This document shows, in pieces, positions 1 to 5,866 of a DNA stretch of 7,943 bases (within the stretch, counting starts at the first letter, position 1; each line of letters opens with the position of its first letter). The stretch is from positions 1 through 7,943 of the forward strand of contig JAEXJH010000017.1 in NCBI GenBank assembly GCA_023445955.1. The letters are read 5' to 3'. Origin of the DNA: Pseudomonadota bacterium. GTDB lineage: Bacteria > Pseudomonadota > Alphaproteobacteria > Caulobacterales > Caulobacteraceae. The notes under the pieces were generated by a model. That model searched no databases. It was not told the origin of the DNA and worked only from the letters and a program-made list of their open reading frames with translations. The position numbers and the translations under genes were made by a program.

Positions 1-2
1 CT

Positions 3-1259
3 TTAAAGGCTGACCCCCCGCAGCAGCTTCGGCAGGTCCCCCACCCCGCCGCCAGCCTCGTGCATGAAGAACCGCCGCGCTGGCGCGATCTGGTTGACCA
101 CCGCCAAGCCCGCACCCCGCACGACCCGCATCAGCGGATTGTCGTTCGAGAACACCCGCACGAAGGCGTCGAAGGCCACGGCGTTGCTGACCGTGTCGAA
201 CCGCCGCCAGCGGGCGTAGCGCTCCAGCACCGCTTCGGCGCCGATGTCCTCGCCGTTGCGCACGGCCTCGACCAGCACCTCGGCCAGGGCGGCCGCGTCC
301 TTCAAGCCCAGGTTCAGGCCCTGTCCGGCGATCGGGTGCACCCCGTGCGCGGCGTCGCCGATCAGCGCCAGGCGCGGGGCGACCATGCGCTCGGCCAGGG
401 ACAGGGACAGCGGATAGACGAAGGTCGGCCCCTCGATCGTCACCTGCCCCAGGAAGTCGCCGAACCGCCGCATCAGGTGGGCGTGGAAGGCCTCCTTGGA
501 GGCGTTGCGCAGCGCCTCACCGCGGGCGGTGCTTTCCGTCCAGACCAGGCTGGCGCGATTGTCGGTCAGCGGCAGGATGGCGAACGGGCCGCTGGGCAGG
601 AAATATTCGTGGGCGACGCCCTCGTGGGGCTTCTCCATCCGCACCGTGGCCACCACGCCGCTCTGGCCATAGCCCCAGCCGATCTCGCCGATGCCGGCCG
701 CCCTGCGCAGGACCGAGCCCCGCCCCTCGGCGCTGACCGCCAGGGGGGCCGACAGCACCCGGCCGTCGGACAGGGTGAGCTTGGCGGCCCCGGGCTCGAC
801 CGTCAGGGCCTTGGCGGCCATCGGGGCGATGACGGGGATGCCCTTGTCGACCACCGCCTGCGACAGCGCCGCGCGGATCTGGCGGTTCTCGATCAGATAG
901 CCCAGCGGCTCGCCGTCGATGCGGCCGGAGATCTCGCTCGAGTCGAAGCGCAGGAACGCCGGCGAAGCCTTGCGGGCCGCAGCGCCCGGCGTGCGGCCGT
1001 CGGTGACCAGGATCTGCTCGATACGCTGGGCGTGGACGCTGAGCGCCTCGCCCGCGCCGATCGTGCGCCACTGGCGGAAGCTGGAATAGGCGATCGCCGA
1101 GGACCGCCCGTCGAAGGTCGGGGCCAGCTGGGCCTCGAACGGCTGGGGATCGACCAGCAGCGGCTTCAGGCCGCCCGAGGCCAGAGCCAGGGCCAGGGTC
1201 GAGCCGGCCATGCCGGCGCCGGCGATGATGACATCCGCGTCGTGCGCAGGAGAGGGCAT
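3..1259 (-). CDS. UbiH/UbiF/VisC/COQ6-family FAD-dependent ubiquinone biosynthesis hydroxylase
   Basis: A 418-aa flavoprotein monooxygenase, complete from ATG (1259) to TAA (3-5). Family members use FAD, NAD(P)H and O2 to hydroxylate the ring of the polyprenylated ubiquinone precursor at the inner membrane. Visible: an N-terminal Rossmann dinucleotide site (GAGMAG, residues 14-19), the DGRSSA segment (50-55) typical of the UbiH branch, an AEGRGS segment (177-182) at the place of the usual DG motif (Glu replaces Asp), and the second FAD motif GDAAHGVHPIAGQG (301-314). The last continues into the family signature HPxAGQGxNxGxxD (308-321). Length is normal (about 390-420 aa). Start: ATG one base after the marC stop, with GGAG about 10 nt upstream inside marC, so it is probably translationally coupled. 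Which ring carbon it hydroxylates (C1, C5 or C6; UbiH, UbiF or the broad alphaproteobacterial UbiL type) cannot be read from sequence, so no symbol is given. Confidence 0.93.
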   Translation of the reverse strand: MPSPAHDADVIIAGAGMAGSTLALALASGGLKPLLVDPQPFEAQLAPTFDGRSSAIAYSSFRQWRTIGAGEALSVHAQRIEQILVTDGRTPGAAARKASPAFLRFDSSEISGRIDGEPLGYLIENRQIRAALSQAVVDKGIPVIAPMAAKALTVEPGAAKLTLSDGRVLSAPLAVSAEGRGSVLRRAAGIGEIGWGYGQSGVVATVRMEKPHEGVAHEYFLPSGPFAILPLTDNRASLVWTESTARGEALRNASKEAFHAHLMRRFGDFLGQVTIEGPTFVYPLSLSLAERMVAPRLALIGDAAHGVHPIAGQGLNLGLKDAAALAEVLVEAVRNGEDIGAEAVLERYARWRRFDTVSNAVAFDAFVRVFSNDNPLMRVVRGAGLAVVNQIAPARRFFMHEAGGGVGDLPKLLRGVSL

Positions 1260-1260
1260 G

Positions 1261-1956
1261 CTATTTCGTCTCCGCGTAGGGGGCCTTGGCGTCCTGACGG
1301 ACCAAGCCGCGCGTGGCGTCGCCGACGCCGATCAGCACGAACTGCACCGCCAGGGCGCAGAGGATCAAACCCAGCACCCGCACCACGATGCTCATGCCGA
1401 TCCGGCCCAGCATCTTGCTGATCAGCGGCGAGGCCCAGAACACCGCCACCATCACCAGCGACACCGCCGAGATCACCGCCACGCCCAGGCCCACGCCGGC
1501 CCAGCCGAAGGGCTTGGCCTCGGCGGCATAGATGATCACCGTCGAGATCGCGCCTGGCCCGATCAGCAGCGGCATGGCGAACGGCACGATCAGGCGCTCG
1601 AAGCGCTTCTGGGCGTAGACCCGCGCCGACTGGCCCTCAATGCCCTCGGCCGCGTCGGCGAACATGGTGGTGAAGTCGTCGCGCAGCATGTCCAGGCCCA
1701 GGATGAACAGGATGACGCCGCCGGCGATGCGGAAGGCCGGCATCGAGATGCCGAAGAAGGCCAGCAGGCCCACGCCGGTGAAATAGAAGAAGATCAGGAA
1801 GGCGGCGACGAACAGGCCGATATAGACGGCGACCATCCGCCGGCCCGCGGCGGCCGCGCCCAGGGTGGCGGCGGCGAACAGCGGCACGTTGCCGATCGGG
1901 TCGATCAGGGCGAACAGCGCGACGAAGAAGTTGACGGCGAGTTTGGCCTCGGTCAT
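1261..1956 (-). CDS. MarC family integral membrane protein (UPF0056)
   Basis: A 231-aa inner-membrane protein of the MarC family. The family was once linked to multiple antibiotic resistance in E. coli, a link later withdrawn; its transport substrate is unknown. About six hydrophobic helices are visible (roughly residues 6-28, 43-70, 74-91, 122-143, 151-176, 190-212). Family motifs: DPIGNVPLF (19-27) in the first helix, FRIAGGVILF (75-84) with GLDM (87-90), PLLIGPGAIST (129-139) and GLILCALAVQFV (196-207). The two halves each carry a PxxNxP/PGA-like break, as expected for an inverted-repeat transporter fold. Start ATG at 1956 has a good ribosome site (AAGGAC, 1962-1967, about 5-6 nt upstream). 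It is the first gene of a two-gene unit with the downstream hydroxylase (1-bp gap). Function beyond 'membrane protein' should not be assumed. Confidence 0.94.
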   Translation of the reverse strand: MTEAKLAVNFFVALFALIDPIGNVPLFAAATLGAAAAGRRMVAVYIGLFVAAFLIFFYFTGVGLLAFFGISMPAFRIAGGVILFILGLDMLRDDFTTMFADAAEGIEGQSARVYAQKRFERLIVPFAMPLLIGPGAISTVIIYAAEAKPFGWAGVGLGVAVISAVSLVMVAVFWASPLISKMLGRIGMSIVVRVLGLILCALAVQFVLIGVGDATRGLVRQDAKAPYAETK

Positions 1957-1991
1957 TCGACGTCCTTACCTTTTGATCGCGCCGGAAACTT

Positions 1992-2007
1992 CGCCCTTCC
2001 TAGGGCG
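1992..2007. repeat. Short inverted repeat in marC/pyrF divergent region
   Basis: CGCCCT-TCCT-AGGGCG is a perfect 6-bp-arm inverted repeat with a 4-nt loop. It lies in the middle of the 86-bp divergent spacer and covers the candidate marC -10 element. It could be an operator half-site pair, a hairpin in a leader, or chance. There is no U-tract on either side, so it is not a terminator. A second short palindrome (CCCCTGGGG, 2027-2035) lies just upstream of pyrF and includes the G-run that may serve as its weak ribosome site. Confidence 0.4.
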
Positions 2008-2025
2008 GACGATGACGCGCGCCAA
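1997..2025 (-). promoter_or_regulatory. Candidate sigma-70-type promoter for marC-ubiH unit
   Basis: On the minus strand, TTGGCG (2020-2025) is followed after exactly 17 bp by TAGGAA (1997-2002), about 40 bp upstream of the marC ATG. The -35 matches four of six consensus bases (TTG..., plus C) and the -10 keeps TA...A. This is a sequence match only, and in GC-rich DNA such matches occur by chance. The position in the only gap upstream of marC favours it. Confidence 0.33.
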
Positions 2026-2042
2026 CCCCTGGGGGCAAAGAC

Positions 2043-2732
2043 ATGACCGCCGATCCGCGCCTGATCGTTCCGCTGGACCTGCCCACCGTCGACGACGCCC
2101 GAGCCATGGTCGATCAGCTGGGCGACGCGGTGTCGTTCTACAAGATCGGCCTGGAGCTGCTGGCCAGCGACGGCATGAGCCTGGCGCATGAGCTGAAGGC
2201 CTCGGGCAAGTCGATCTTCCTGGATTGGAAGCTGCACGACATCGGCGCGACGGTCGAGCGCTCGGCCCGGGTGCTGGCGCAGAGCGGCTGCGACCTGCTG
2301 ACGGTCCACGCCGAGCCGCAGGTGATGAAAGCGGCGGTGAAGGCGCGCGGCGAATCCTCGCTGAAGATCCTGGCGGTGACCGTACTGACCAGCCTGACCG
2401 ACGCCGACCTCGTCGATATGGGCTACAGCTTCAACGCTCGCGACCTGGTCGAGCGCCGGGTGCGCCAGGCGATCGACTGCGGTGTCGACGGCATCGTCTC
2501 CTCGCCGCACGAAGCCGCCATGGCCCGTGAGATCGCCGGTCCTGACTTCCTGATCGTCACCCCCGGCGTGCGCCCCGACTGGTCGGCCAAGAACGACCAG
2601 GCCCGCGCCGCCACGCCCGCCGACGCCATCCGCGCTGGCGCCAGCCACCTGGTCTGCGGCCGCCCGATCACCGCGGCGAACGACCCGCGCGAGGCGGCGC
2701 TGAAGGTGGTCGCGGAGATCAGCGGCCTCTAG
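2043..2732 (+). CDS. pyrF: Orotidine-5'-phosphate decarboxylase (PyrF)
   Basis: A 229-aa TIM-barrel enzyme that decarboxylates OMP to UMP, the last step of de novo pyrimidine synthesis, in the cytoplasm. Visible active-site features: D12 in PLDLPT (10-15), K34 in FYKIG (32-36), the catalytic DxKxxD array as D61-W-K63-L-H-D66 followed by IGATV (67-71), the phosphate-loop segment TPGVRP (173-178) and GRPIT (206-210) with the phosphate-gripping Arg. The length is that of the short bacterial (non-UMPS-fused) class I enzyme. The start ATG at 2043 gives a protein beginning directly before the first beta strand; only a weak ribosome site is present (G-run 2031-2035, 7 nt upstream). It is divergent from marC and convergent with the gamma-glutamyltransferase gene, its TAG interlocking with the opposite stop over four bases. 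No other pyrimidine gene is in the window. Confidence 0.97.
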   Translation: MTADPRLIVPLDLPTVDDARAMVDQLGDAVSFYKIGLELLASDGMSLAHELKASGKSIFLDWKLHDIGATVERSARVLAQSGCDLLTVHAEPQVMKAAVKARGESSLKILAVTVLTSLTDADLVDMGYSFNARDLVERRVRQAIDCGVDGIVSSPHEAAMAREIAGPDFLIVTPGVRPDWSAKNDQARAATPADAIRAGASHLVCGRPITAANDPREAALKVVAEISGL

Positions 2733-4408
2733 GGCTTCACCACCAGCGCCACGCCGCGCGCTCTTGGGTCGGCCTCTGGGACCGGCGTCTTGCCGACGAT
2801 CTGGATCGCTTCCATGTCGCCGCTGAAGTCCTCGGTCCACGTGTAGCCGCGCGCTTCCAGGGCCGTCTTCAGCCCCGCCGATGGCGGGGCGGAGGGCTCA
2901 TAGAAGATCACGTTCTCGGGCAGCAGCTGATGGTGGAAGCGCGGGGCCTTCTGCGCGGCCTTCAGGGAGAGGCCGTGGTCGTAGACATTGGCGATCACCT
3001 GGAACACCCAGGTGAAGATCCGCGAGCCGCCCGGCGTGCCGATGACCATGGCCGGCTTGCCGTCCTTGACCAGGATCGTTGGCGTCATCGAGGACAAGGG
3101 CCGCTTATGGGGCGCGATGGCGTTGGCGCTGCCGCCGACCACGCCATAGACATTGGGCGCGCCGGGCTTGGCCGAGAAGTCGTCCATCTCGTCATTGAGG
3201 ATGAAGCCCGCGCCCTCGACCACCACGCCCGAGCCGAACCAGCCGTTCAGCGTATAGGTGTTGGAGACGGCGTTGCCCCATTTGTCGACGATCGAGAAGT
3301 GCGTGGTCTGCGGCTTCTCCAGCCCCGGAACCACCGCCTTGGTCGGCGAGGGCTTGTCCGGATCGACCTCCTTGGCGCGCTTGGCGACATAAGCAGGATT
3401 GATGAGGTTGGAGACCGGGACCTTCACGAAATCGGGGTCGCCCAGGTACTCCGCCCGGTCGGCGTAGACGCGCTTTTCGATCTCGGCCAGCAGGTGGATG
3501 TACTGCGGGCTGTTGAGCGCCACGCCTTTGAACTTCGGGGCCAGATCCTGCTTCATCAGCAGCATCTGCATCAGGGCGATCCCGCCCGAGCTGGGCGGCG
3601 GGGCGGTGATGACGTCGTAGCCGCGCCATTTGGCGGTGACCGGCGCGCGCCAGACGGCCTTGTAGGCCGCGAGATCGGCCTTGGTGATCAGGCCCTTGGG
3701 GCCGCGCTGCATCTGGGCGACCAGGAGATCAGCGGTCTTGCCCTCGTAGAACTCGCGGTCGCCGCCCTTGGCGATGCGCTCCAGCGTGGCGGCCAGGTCC
3801 GGCTGCCTGAACAGCGTCCCGGCTTTCTGCGGGCCGAAGTGGTCGCGGAAGTTGGTCTTGGCGAACGGCGGCGGAACCTCATGGCTGAGCATGCCGGAGA
3901 ACTGCTGGTTCACCTCGAAGCCGTCGCGGGCGTAGCGGATGGCCGGGGCCAGGACCCGCGCCCAGGAGAGCTTTCCGAACCGCTTGTGGGCCATGGCCAG
4001 ACCCCGCACCGTGCCGGGCGTGGCGACCGCCAGGTTGCCGAACAAAGAGAGCTCCGCGACCGGCTCGCCGTCCTTGCCCAGATACATGTCGGCCGACGCC
4101 CCCGCAGGAGCCGTCTCGCGGTAGTCGAGGAAGTAGGGCTTGCCGCCGACGTATAGCGTCATGAACCCGCCGCCGCCCAGGTTGCCGGCCTCGGGATAGG
4201 TGACCGCCAGCGCAAAACCCGTCGCCACCGCCGCGTCGACCGCATTGCCGCCGGCCTTCAGGATCTCCTGCGCCGCCAGCGCGCCGTAGCGGTCCGGCGA
4301 GGCCACCGCTCCGGCGGTGAGCACGGGCGCGGGCTTGGCGGGTTTGGCGAGCGCGGGCGGCGCAAGCAGCAGCAGGGCGGTCGCGACGATCTTGGCGAGC
4401 AGGCGCAA
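2729..4408 (-). CDS. ggt: Gamma-glutamyltransferase (glutathione hydrolase), periplasmic, TTG start
   Basis: An N-terminal nucleophile hydrolase that removes or transfers the gamma-glutamyl group of glutathione and related peptides. It is made as a precursor that cleaves itself into large and small subunits. I place the start at TTG 4408: GGAG (4416-4419) sits 7 nt upstream, and the 559-aa product opens directly with a signal peptide (basic MRLLAK, hydrophobic core, APPALA, predicted cleavage after residue 21). An in-frame ATG at 4480 adds 24 unlikely residues. In TTG numbering: R97 in YRETAP binds the glutamate carboxylate; T368 of TTHFS is the cleavage-site nucleophile; N388 (TYTLN), D410 (MDDFSAKPG), S439-S440 (RPLSSM) and G460-G461 (TPGGSR) complete the pocket. 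The lid-loop region PNVYGVVGG is present as in the E. coli enzyme, and the sequence resembles E. coli Ggt closely around the small subunit. No truncation or missing catalytic residue. Confidence 0.95.
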   Translation of the reverse strand: MRLLAKIVATALLLLAPPALAKPAKPAPVLTAGAVASPDRYGALAAQEILKAGGNAVDAAVATGFALAVTYPEAGNLGGGGFMTLYVGGKPYFLDYRETAPAGASADMYLGKDGEPVAELSLFGNLAVATPGTVRGLAMAHKRFGKLSWARVLAPAIRYARDGFEVNQQFSGMLSHEVPPPFAKTNFRDHFGPQKAGTLFRQPDLAATLERIAKGGDREFYEGKTADLLVAQMQRGPKGLITKADLAAYKAVWRAPVTAKWRGYDVITAPPPSSGGIALMQMLLMKQDLAPKFKGVALNSPQYIHLLAEIEKRVYADRAEYLGDPDFVKVPVSNLINPAYVAKRAKEVDPDKPSPTKAVVPGLEKPQTTHFSIVDKWGNAVSNTYTLNGWFGSGVVVEGAGFILNDEMDDFSAKPGAPNVYGVVGGSANAIAPHKRPLSSMTPTILVKDGKPAMVIGTPGGSRIFTWVFQVIANVYDHGLSLKAAQKAPRFHHQLLPENVIFYEPSAPPSAGLKTALEARGYTWTEDFSGDMEAIQIVGKTPVPEADPRARGVALVVKP

Positions 4409-4419
4409 GGGCGGTCTCC
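4406..4419 (-). promoter_or_regulatory. Ribosome binding site deciding the TTG start of ggt
   Basis: On the minus strand, GGAGA (4415-4419) lies 7 nt before TTG (4406-4408). It is the only good Shine-Dalgarno near any candidate start. The next upstream in-frame start, GTG at 4435, has no G/A-rich sequence ahead of it. The ATG at 4480 has a GGAG only 2 nt away, too close for normal initiation, and lies inside the ArsR-type operator. Confidence 0.7.
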
Positions 4420-4467
4420 GGAGGTGGACGGCCACGCTAGACGATACCGCTCGCGGAACAATGGTCC

Positions 4468-4497
4468 TTGACGCATCCATAACTCCAGAGTTATGAG
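4468..4497 (+). promoter_or_regulatory. Promoter of the arsR operon
   Basis: TTGACG (4468-4473, followed by C) is a five-of-six match to the -35 consensus and fits the TTGACGS form I recall for alphaproteobacterial housekeeping promoters. Eighteen bp downstream is TATGAG (4492-4497; four of six against TATAAT); TTATGA one base earlier gives a 17-bp spacer. Initiation would fall near 4503-4505, giving a leader of about 20 nt before the GTG at 4523. The first palindrome sits between the -35 and -10 and the second covers the predicted start of transcription, an arrangement expected of a repressed promoter. Confidence 0.6.
4478..4495. promoter_or_regulatory. Operator O1, palindrome for the ArsR-type repressor
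   Basis: CATAACTC-CA-GAGTTATG is a perfect inverted repeat with 8-bp arms and a 2-bp centre. It is strikingly AT-rich for this genome. It fills the spacer of the candidate promoter and runs into its -10. A further same-strand half-site, GAGTTA (4495-4500), directly follows the right arm. The size and two-fold symmetry fit a winged-helix dimer of the ArsR family, whose gene begins 28 bp downstream. Confidence 0.65.
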
Positions 4498-4504
4498 TTA
4501 ACCC

Positions 4505-4520
4505 ATAACCCGAGAGTTAT
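4505..4520. promoter_or_regulatory. Operator O2, second copy of the palindrome
   Basis: ATAACCC-GA-GAGTTAT repeats O1 with one arm mismatch (C for T in the left arm) and a changed central dinucleotide. Its centre is 26 bp from that of O1, about two and a half helical turns. It ends two bases before the GTG start of the repressor gene, and its GAGAG (4512-4516) is the only candidate ribosome site for that gene. A bound repressor here would block the transcription start. Confidence 0.6.
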
Positions 4521-4522
4521 CC

Positions 4523-4846
4523 GTGCAAGCTTCCCACGACCTTCTTTTCCAGACCCTGGCCGACCCGACCCGTCGGGCGCTGTTCGAGCGTCTGTGCCGC
4601 GAGGGCGAGCAGACGGTCGGGGCGCTGACCGCCCAGGCCGGCGTGTCCCAGCCCGCCGTTTCCAAGCACCTGGCGGCCCTGAAGTTGGCCGGGCTGGTGC
4701 GCGACCGCCAGGCCGGCCGCCAGACCCACTACACCGCACAGTTGGGCGCCCTTGGCCCGCTGATCGACTGGACGAACCAGATGGCCGGCTTCTGGGAAGG
4801 CCGGTTCGACAAGCTGGAAGACCTGCTCAACAGGATGGACCAATGA
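4523..4846 (+). CDS. ArsR-family winged-helix repressor (non-metal type)
   Basis: A 107-aa DNA-binding protein. It opens with the family hallmark LADPTRRALFERL (12-24). A helix-turn-helix follows at about 31-55 (TVGALTAQAGVSQPAVSKHLAAL; recognition helix SQPAVSKHL, 42-50), then a beta wing (GLVRDRQAGRQTHYTA, 57-72) and a C-terminal dimerisation helix rich in W/F (83-105). The only cysteine (C25) is not in an ELCVCDL-type metal box, so metal sensing is unlikely. This matches the SdpR-like group usually paired with AHSA1 proteins. Start GTG at 4523 puts the hallmark in its normal place; GAGAG 6 nt upstream is a weak ribosome site embedded in O2. It is the first gene of a five-gene operon, and its TGA overlaps the next ATG (ATGA, 4843-4846). 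Two palindromes at its promoter suggest autorepression. The effector is unknown. Confidence 0.93.
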   Translation: MQASHDLLFQTLADPTRRALFERLCREGEQTVGALTAQAGVSQPAVSKHLAALKLAGLVRDRQAGRQTHYTAQLGALGPLIDWTNQMAGFWEGRFDKLEDLLNRMDQ

Positions 4847-5265
4847 CCCCCGATACCAAGACAGTCGTCGTCGAGCGCGACATCGCTCACCCGCCCGCCA
4901 AGCTGTGGCGCGCCCTGACCCAGCCTCACCTCATCGCCGAATGGCTGATGGCCAACGACTTCGTCCCCACCATCGGCCACCAGTTCAAGCTCCGCGGAGA
5001 ATGGGGCGGGGTGCTGGACTGCGAGGTGCTGGCGATCGAGCCCGACCATAAGCTGGCCTATAGCTGGGATTTCGACCACGAGGACCCGGCCTATGCGCTG
5101 AAGAGCGTCGTGACCTTCACCCTGACGCCCACGGACGCGGGCACGCATCTGCGCATGGAGCAGGCCGGCTTCCGTCCCGACCAGAAGCAGGCCTTCGGCG
5201 GCGCCCACGCGGGCTGGAAGTCCTTCTTCGACAAGCTGGAAGCGCTTCTGGAGACGGCCGCATGA
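4843..5265 (+). CDS. SRPBCC / AHSA1-domain protein
   Basis: A 140-aa single-domain protein of the START/Bet v1-like helix-grip superfamily, AHSA1 (Aha1 C-terminal, CalC-like) branch. Family features in order: VERDIAHPPAKLWRAL (10-25), the first strand and helix; AEWLMANDFVPTIGHQF (32-48), including the W..xNDFxPxxGHxF signature; a strand-rich centre with GVLDCEVLAIEP (56-67), LAYSW (71-75) and VVTFTLTP (89-96); and the long closing helix GWKSFFDKLEALLE (124-137). The fold encloses a hydrophobic pocket that usually binds small lipophilic ligands, but no catalytic residues can be assigned. The in-frame reading extends upstream to 4594, but ATG 4843 is the start: it restores the normal N-terminus and overlaps the repressor stop as ATGA. 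Its tight pairing with an ArsR-type gene is a recurrent arrangement. The role, possibly binding or processing the inducer, is inference. Confidence 0.92.
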   Translation: MTPDTKTVVVERDIAHPPAKLWRALTQPHLIAEWLMANDFVPTIGHQFKLRGEWGGVLDCEVLAIEPDHKLAYSWDFDHEDPAYALKSVVTFTLTPTDAGTHLRMEQAGFRPDQKQAFGGAHAGWKSFFDKLEALLETAA

Positions 5266-5459
5266 ACCGCTTGATCCGCCAAAGCCACCGCTGGCTCTCG
5301 ATCACCTTCACCCTGGGCGTGATCGGCTACATGGCGATGATGACGAAGGGCCAGCCGCCGGCCTGGGTCGGGCTGTTCGCCCTCGTCCCGCTGATCCTGC
5401 TGCTGATAAGCGGGCTTTATCTGTTCGTGCTGCCCTATGTCCGACGGCGGCCGGCATGA
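5262..5459 (+). CDS. Small two-helix membrane protein, function unknown
   Basis: A 65-aa protein with two predicted transmembrane helices (about residues 11-27, WLSITFTLGVIGYMAMM, and 36-60, ending LYLFVLPYV). They are joined by a short loop with KGQPPAW (29-35). Basic ends (MNRLIRQSHR at the N-terminus, RRR at 61-63) predict both termini in the cytoplasm and the loop outside. The RQSHRWLS opening recalls the first helix of PepSY-type membrane proteins, but the similarity is too short to assign a family. It is held between two ATGA overlaps (5262-5265 and 5456-5459), so its translation is probably coupled to that of the AHSA1 gene before it and the DUF1801 gene after it. That argues that it is a real gene despite its size. 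It may anchor an operon partner or transport a small molecule; neither is shown. Confidence 0.8.
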   Translation: MNRLIRQSHRWLSITFTLGVIGYMAMMTKGQPPAWVGLFALVPLILLLISGLYLFVLPYVRRRPA

Positions 5460-5866
5460 GCGAGGAGCCGATCCTGCTGTCGGGCGGCAATCCCAAGATC
5501 CCGAAGGGCGACGGCGACGCGCCGGTCCAGGCCTACATCGCCGCCCTGCCCGACTGGAAGCGCGCCGCCGGCGCGCGCGTTGACGCCCTGATCACCGCCG
5601 CCGTTCCCGACGTGCGCAAGGCCGTGAAGTGGAACACGCCCTTCTATGGCCGTGAGGAGAAGACCTGGTTCCTGGCGGTCCACGCCTATGCCCGCTACCT
5701 GAAGATCGCCTTCTTCAAGGGTGCGAGCTTCGACCCGCCGCCGCCGGTCAGCTCCAAGCAGAAGGAGGTGCGCTACCTGCACATCTCCGAGCACGAGCCG
5801 CTGGACGAGGCCCAGTTCACCGACTGGGTGCGCCAGGCCGCCCGCACGCCCGGCCAGCGTCTCTAA
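5456..5866 (+). CDS. DUF1801 domain protein (YdhG-like), first copy
   Basis: A 136-aa soluble protein of the DUF1801 / YdhG family, an alpha-beta fold of unknown biochemical role. Recognisable parts: an N-terminal helix (VQAYIAALPDWKRAAGARVDALI, about 24-46), PDV (51-53), the KWNTPFYG segment (58-65) that is the family's best-conserved stretch, the strands WFLAVHAY (71-78) and YLKIAFFKG (81-89), a Pro-rich loop (94-97), RYLHISE (106-112), and a C-terminal helix LDEAQFTDWVRQA (116-128). No membrane segment or signal. Start ATG 5456 overlaps the preceding stop (ATGA). The next gene is a second DUF1801 protein of identical length, sharing the W-x(7)-R-x(2)-ALI and PDVxxxxKWxxP pattern but little else, which suggests an old duplication. 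No enzyme activity can be proposed from sequence. Confidence 0.87.
   Translation: MSEEPILLSGGNPKIPKGDGDAPVQAYIAALPDWKRAAGARVDALITAAVPDVRKAVKWNTPFYGREEKTWFLAVHAYARYLKIAFFKGASFDPPPPVSSKQKEVRYLHISEHEPLDEAQFTDWVRQAARTPGQRL

Noticed and set aside
60..1421. 453-codon open frame on the plus strand opposite the hydroxylase and the end of marC
   Set aside because: Composition is Arg/Gln/His/Gly-rich with no recognisable domain, and it is fully antisense to well-supported genes. Long antisense frames are usual in GC-rich DNA with third-position GC.
1210..2046. 278-codon plus-strand open frame opposite marC
   Set aside because: His/Gln/Asp-rich mirror of a membrane-protein gene. It has no motif, and it runs through the divergent promoter region into pyrF.
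2930..4156. 408-codon plus-strand open frame opposite ggt
   Set aside because: Antisense to a gene with every catalytic residue intact; the translated product has shadow-type composition and no family features.
4434..4461. Possible ggt promoter on the minus strand (TTGTTC, 16 bp, TAGCGT)
   Set aside because: Only three of six -10 bases match and the spacing is short, so the match is no better than chance. A ggt promoter somewhere in 4409-4522 is likely, but I cannot place it.
4406..4480. ATG 4480 and GTG 4435 as the ggt start
   Set aside because: Neither has a correctly spaced ribosome site; both delay the signal peptide; the ATG lies within operator O1.
4594..4842. Upstream extension of the AHSA1 reading frame
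   Set aside because: The extension is the Arg/Pro/Gly-rich shifted frame of the repressor gene. ATG 4843 gives the normal family N-terminus and an ATGA junction.
4523..4846. Metal- or arsenic-sensing ArsR with resistance genes
   Set aside because: No paired-cysteine metal motif, and no arsenate reductase, efflux pump or metal transporter in the operon.
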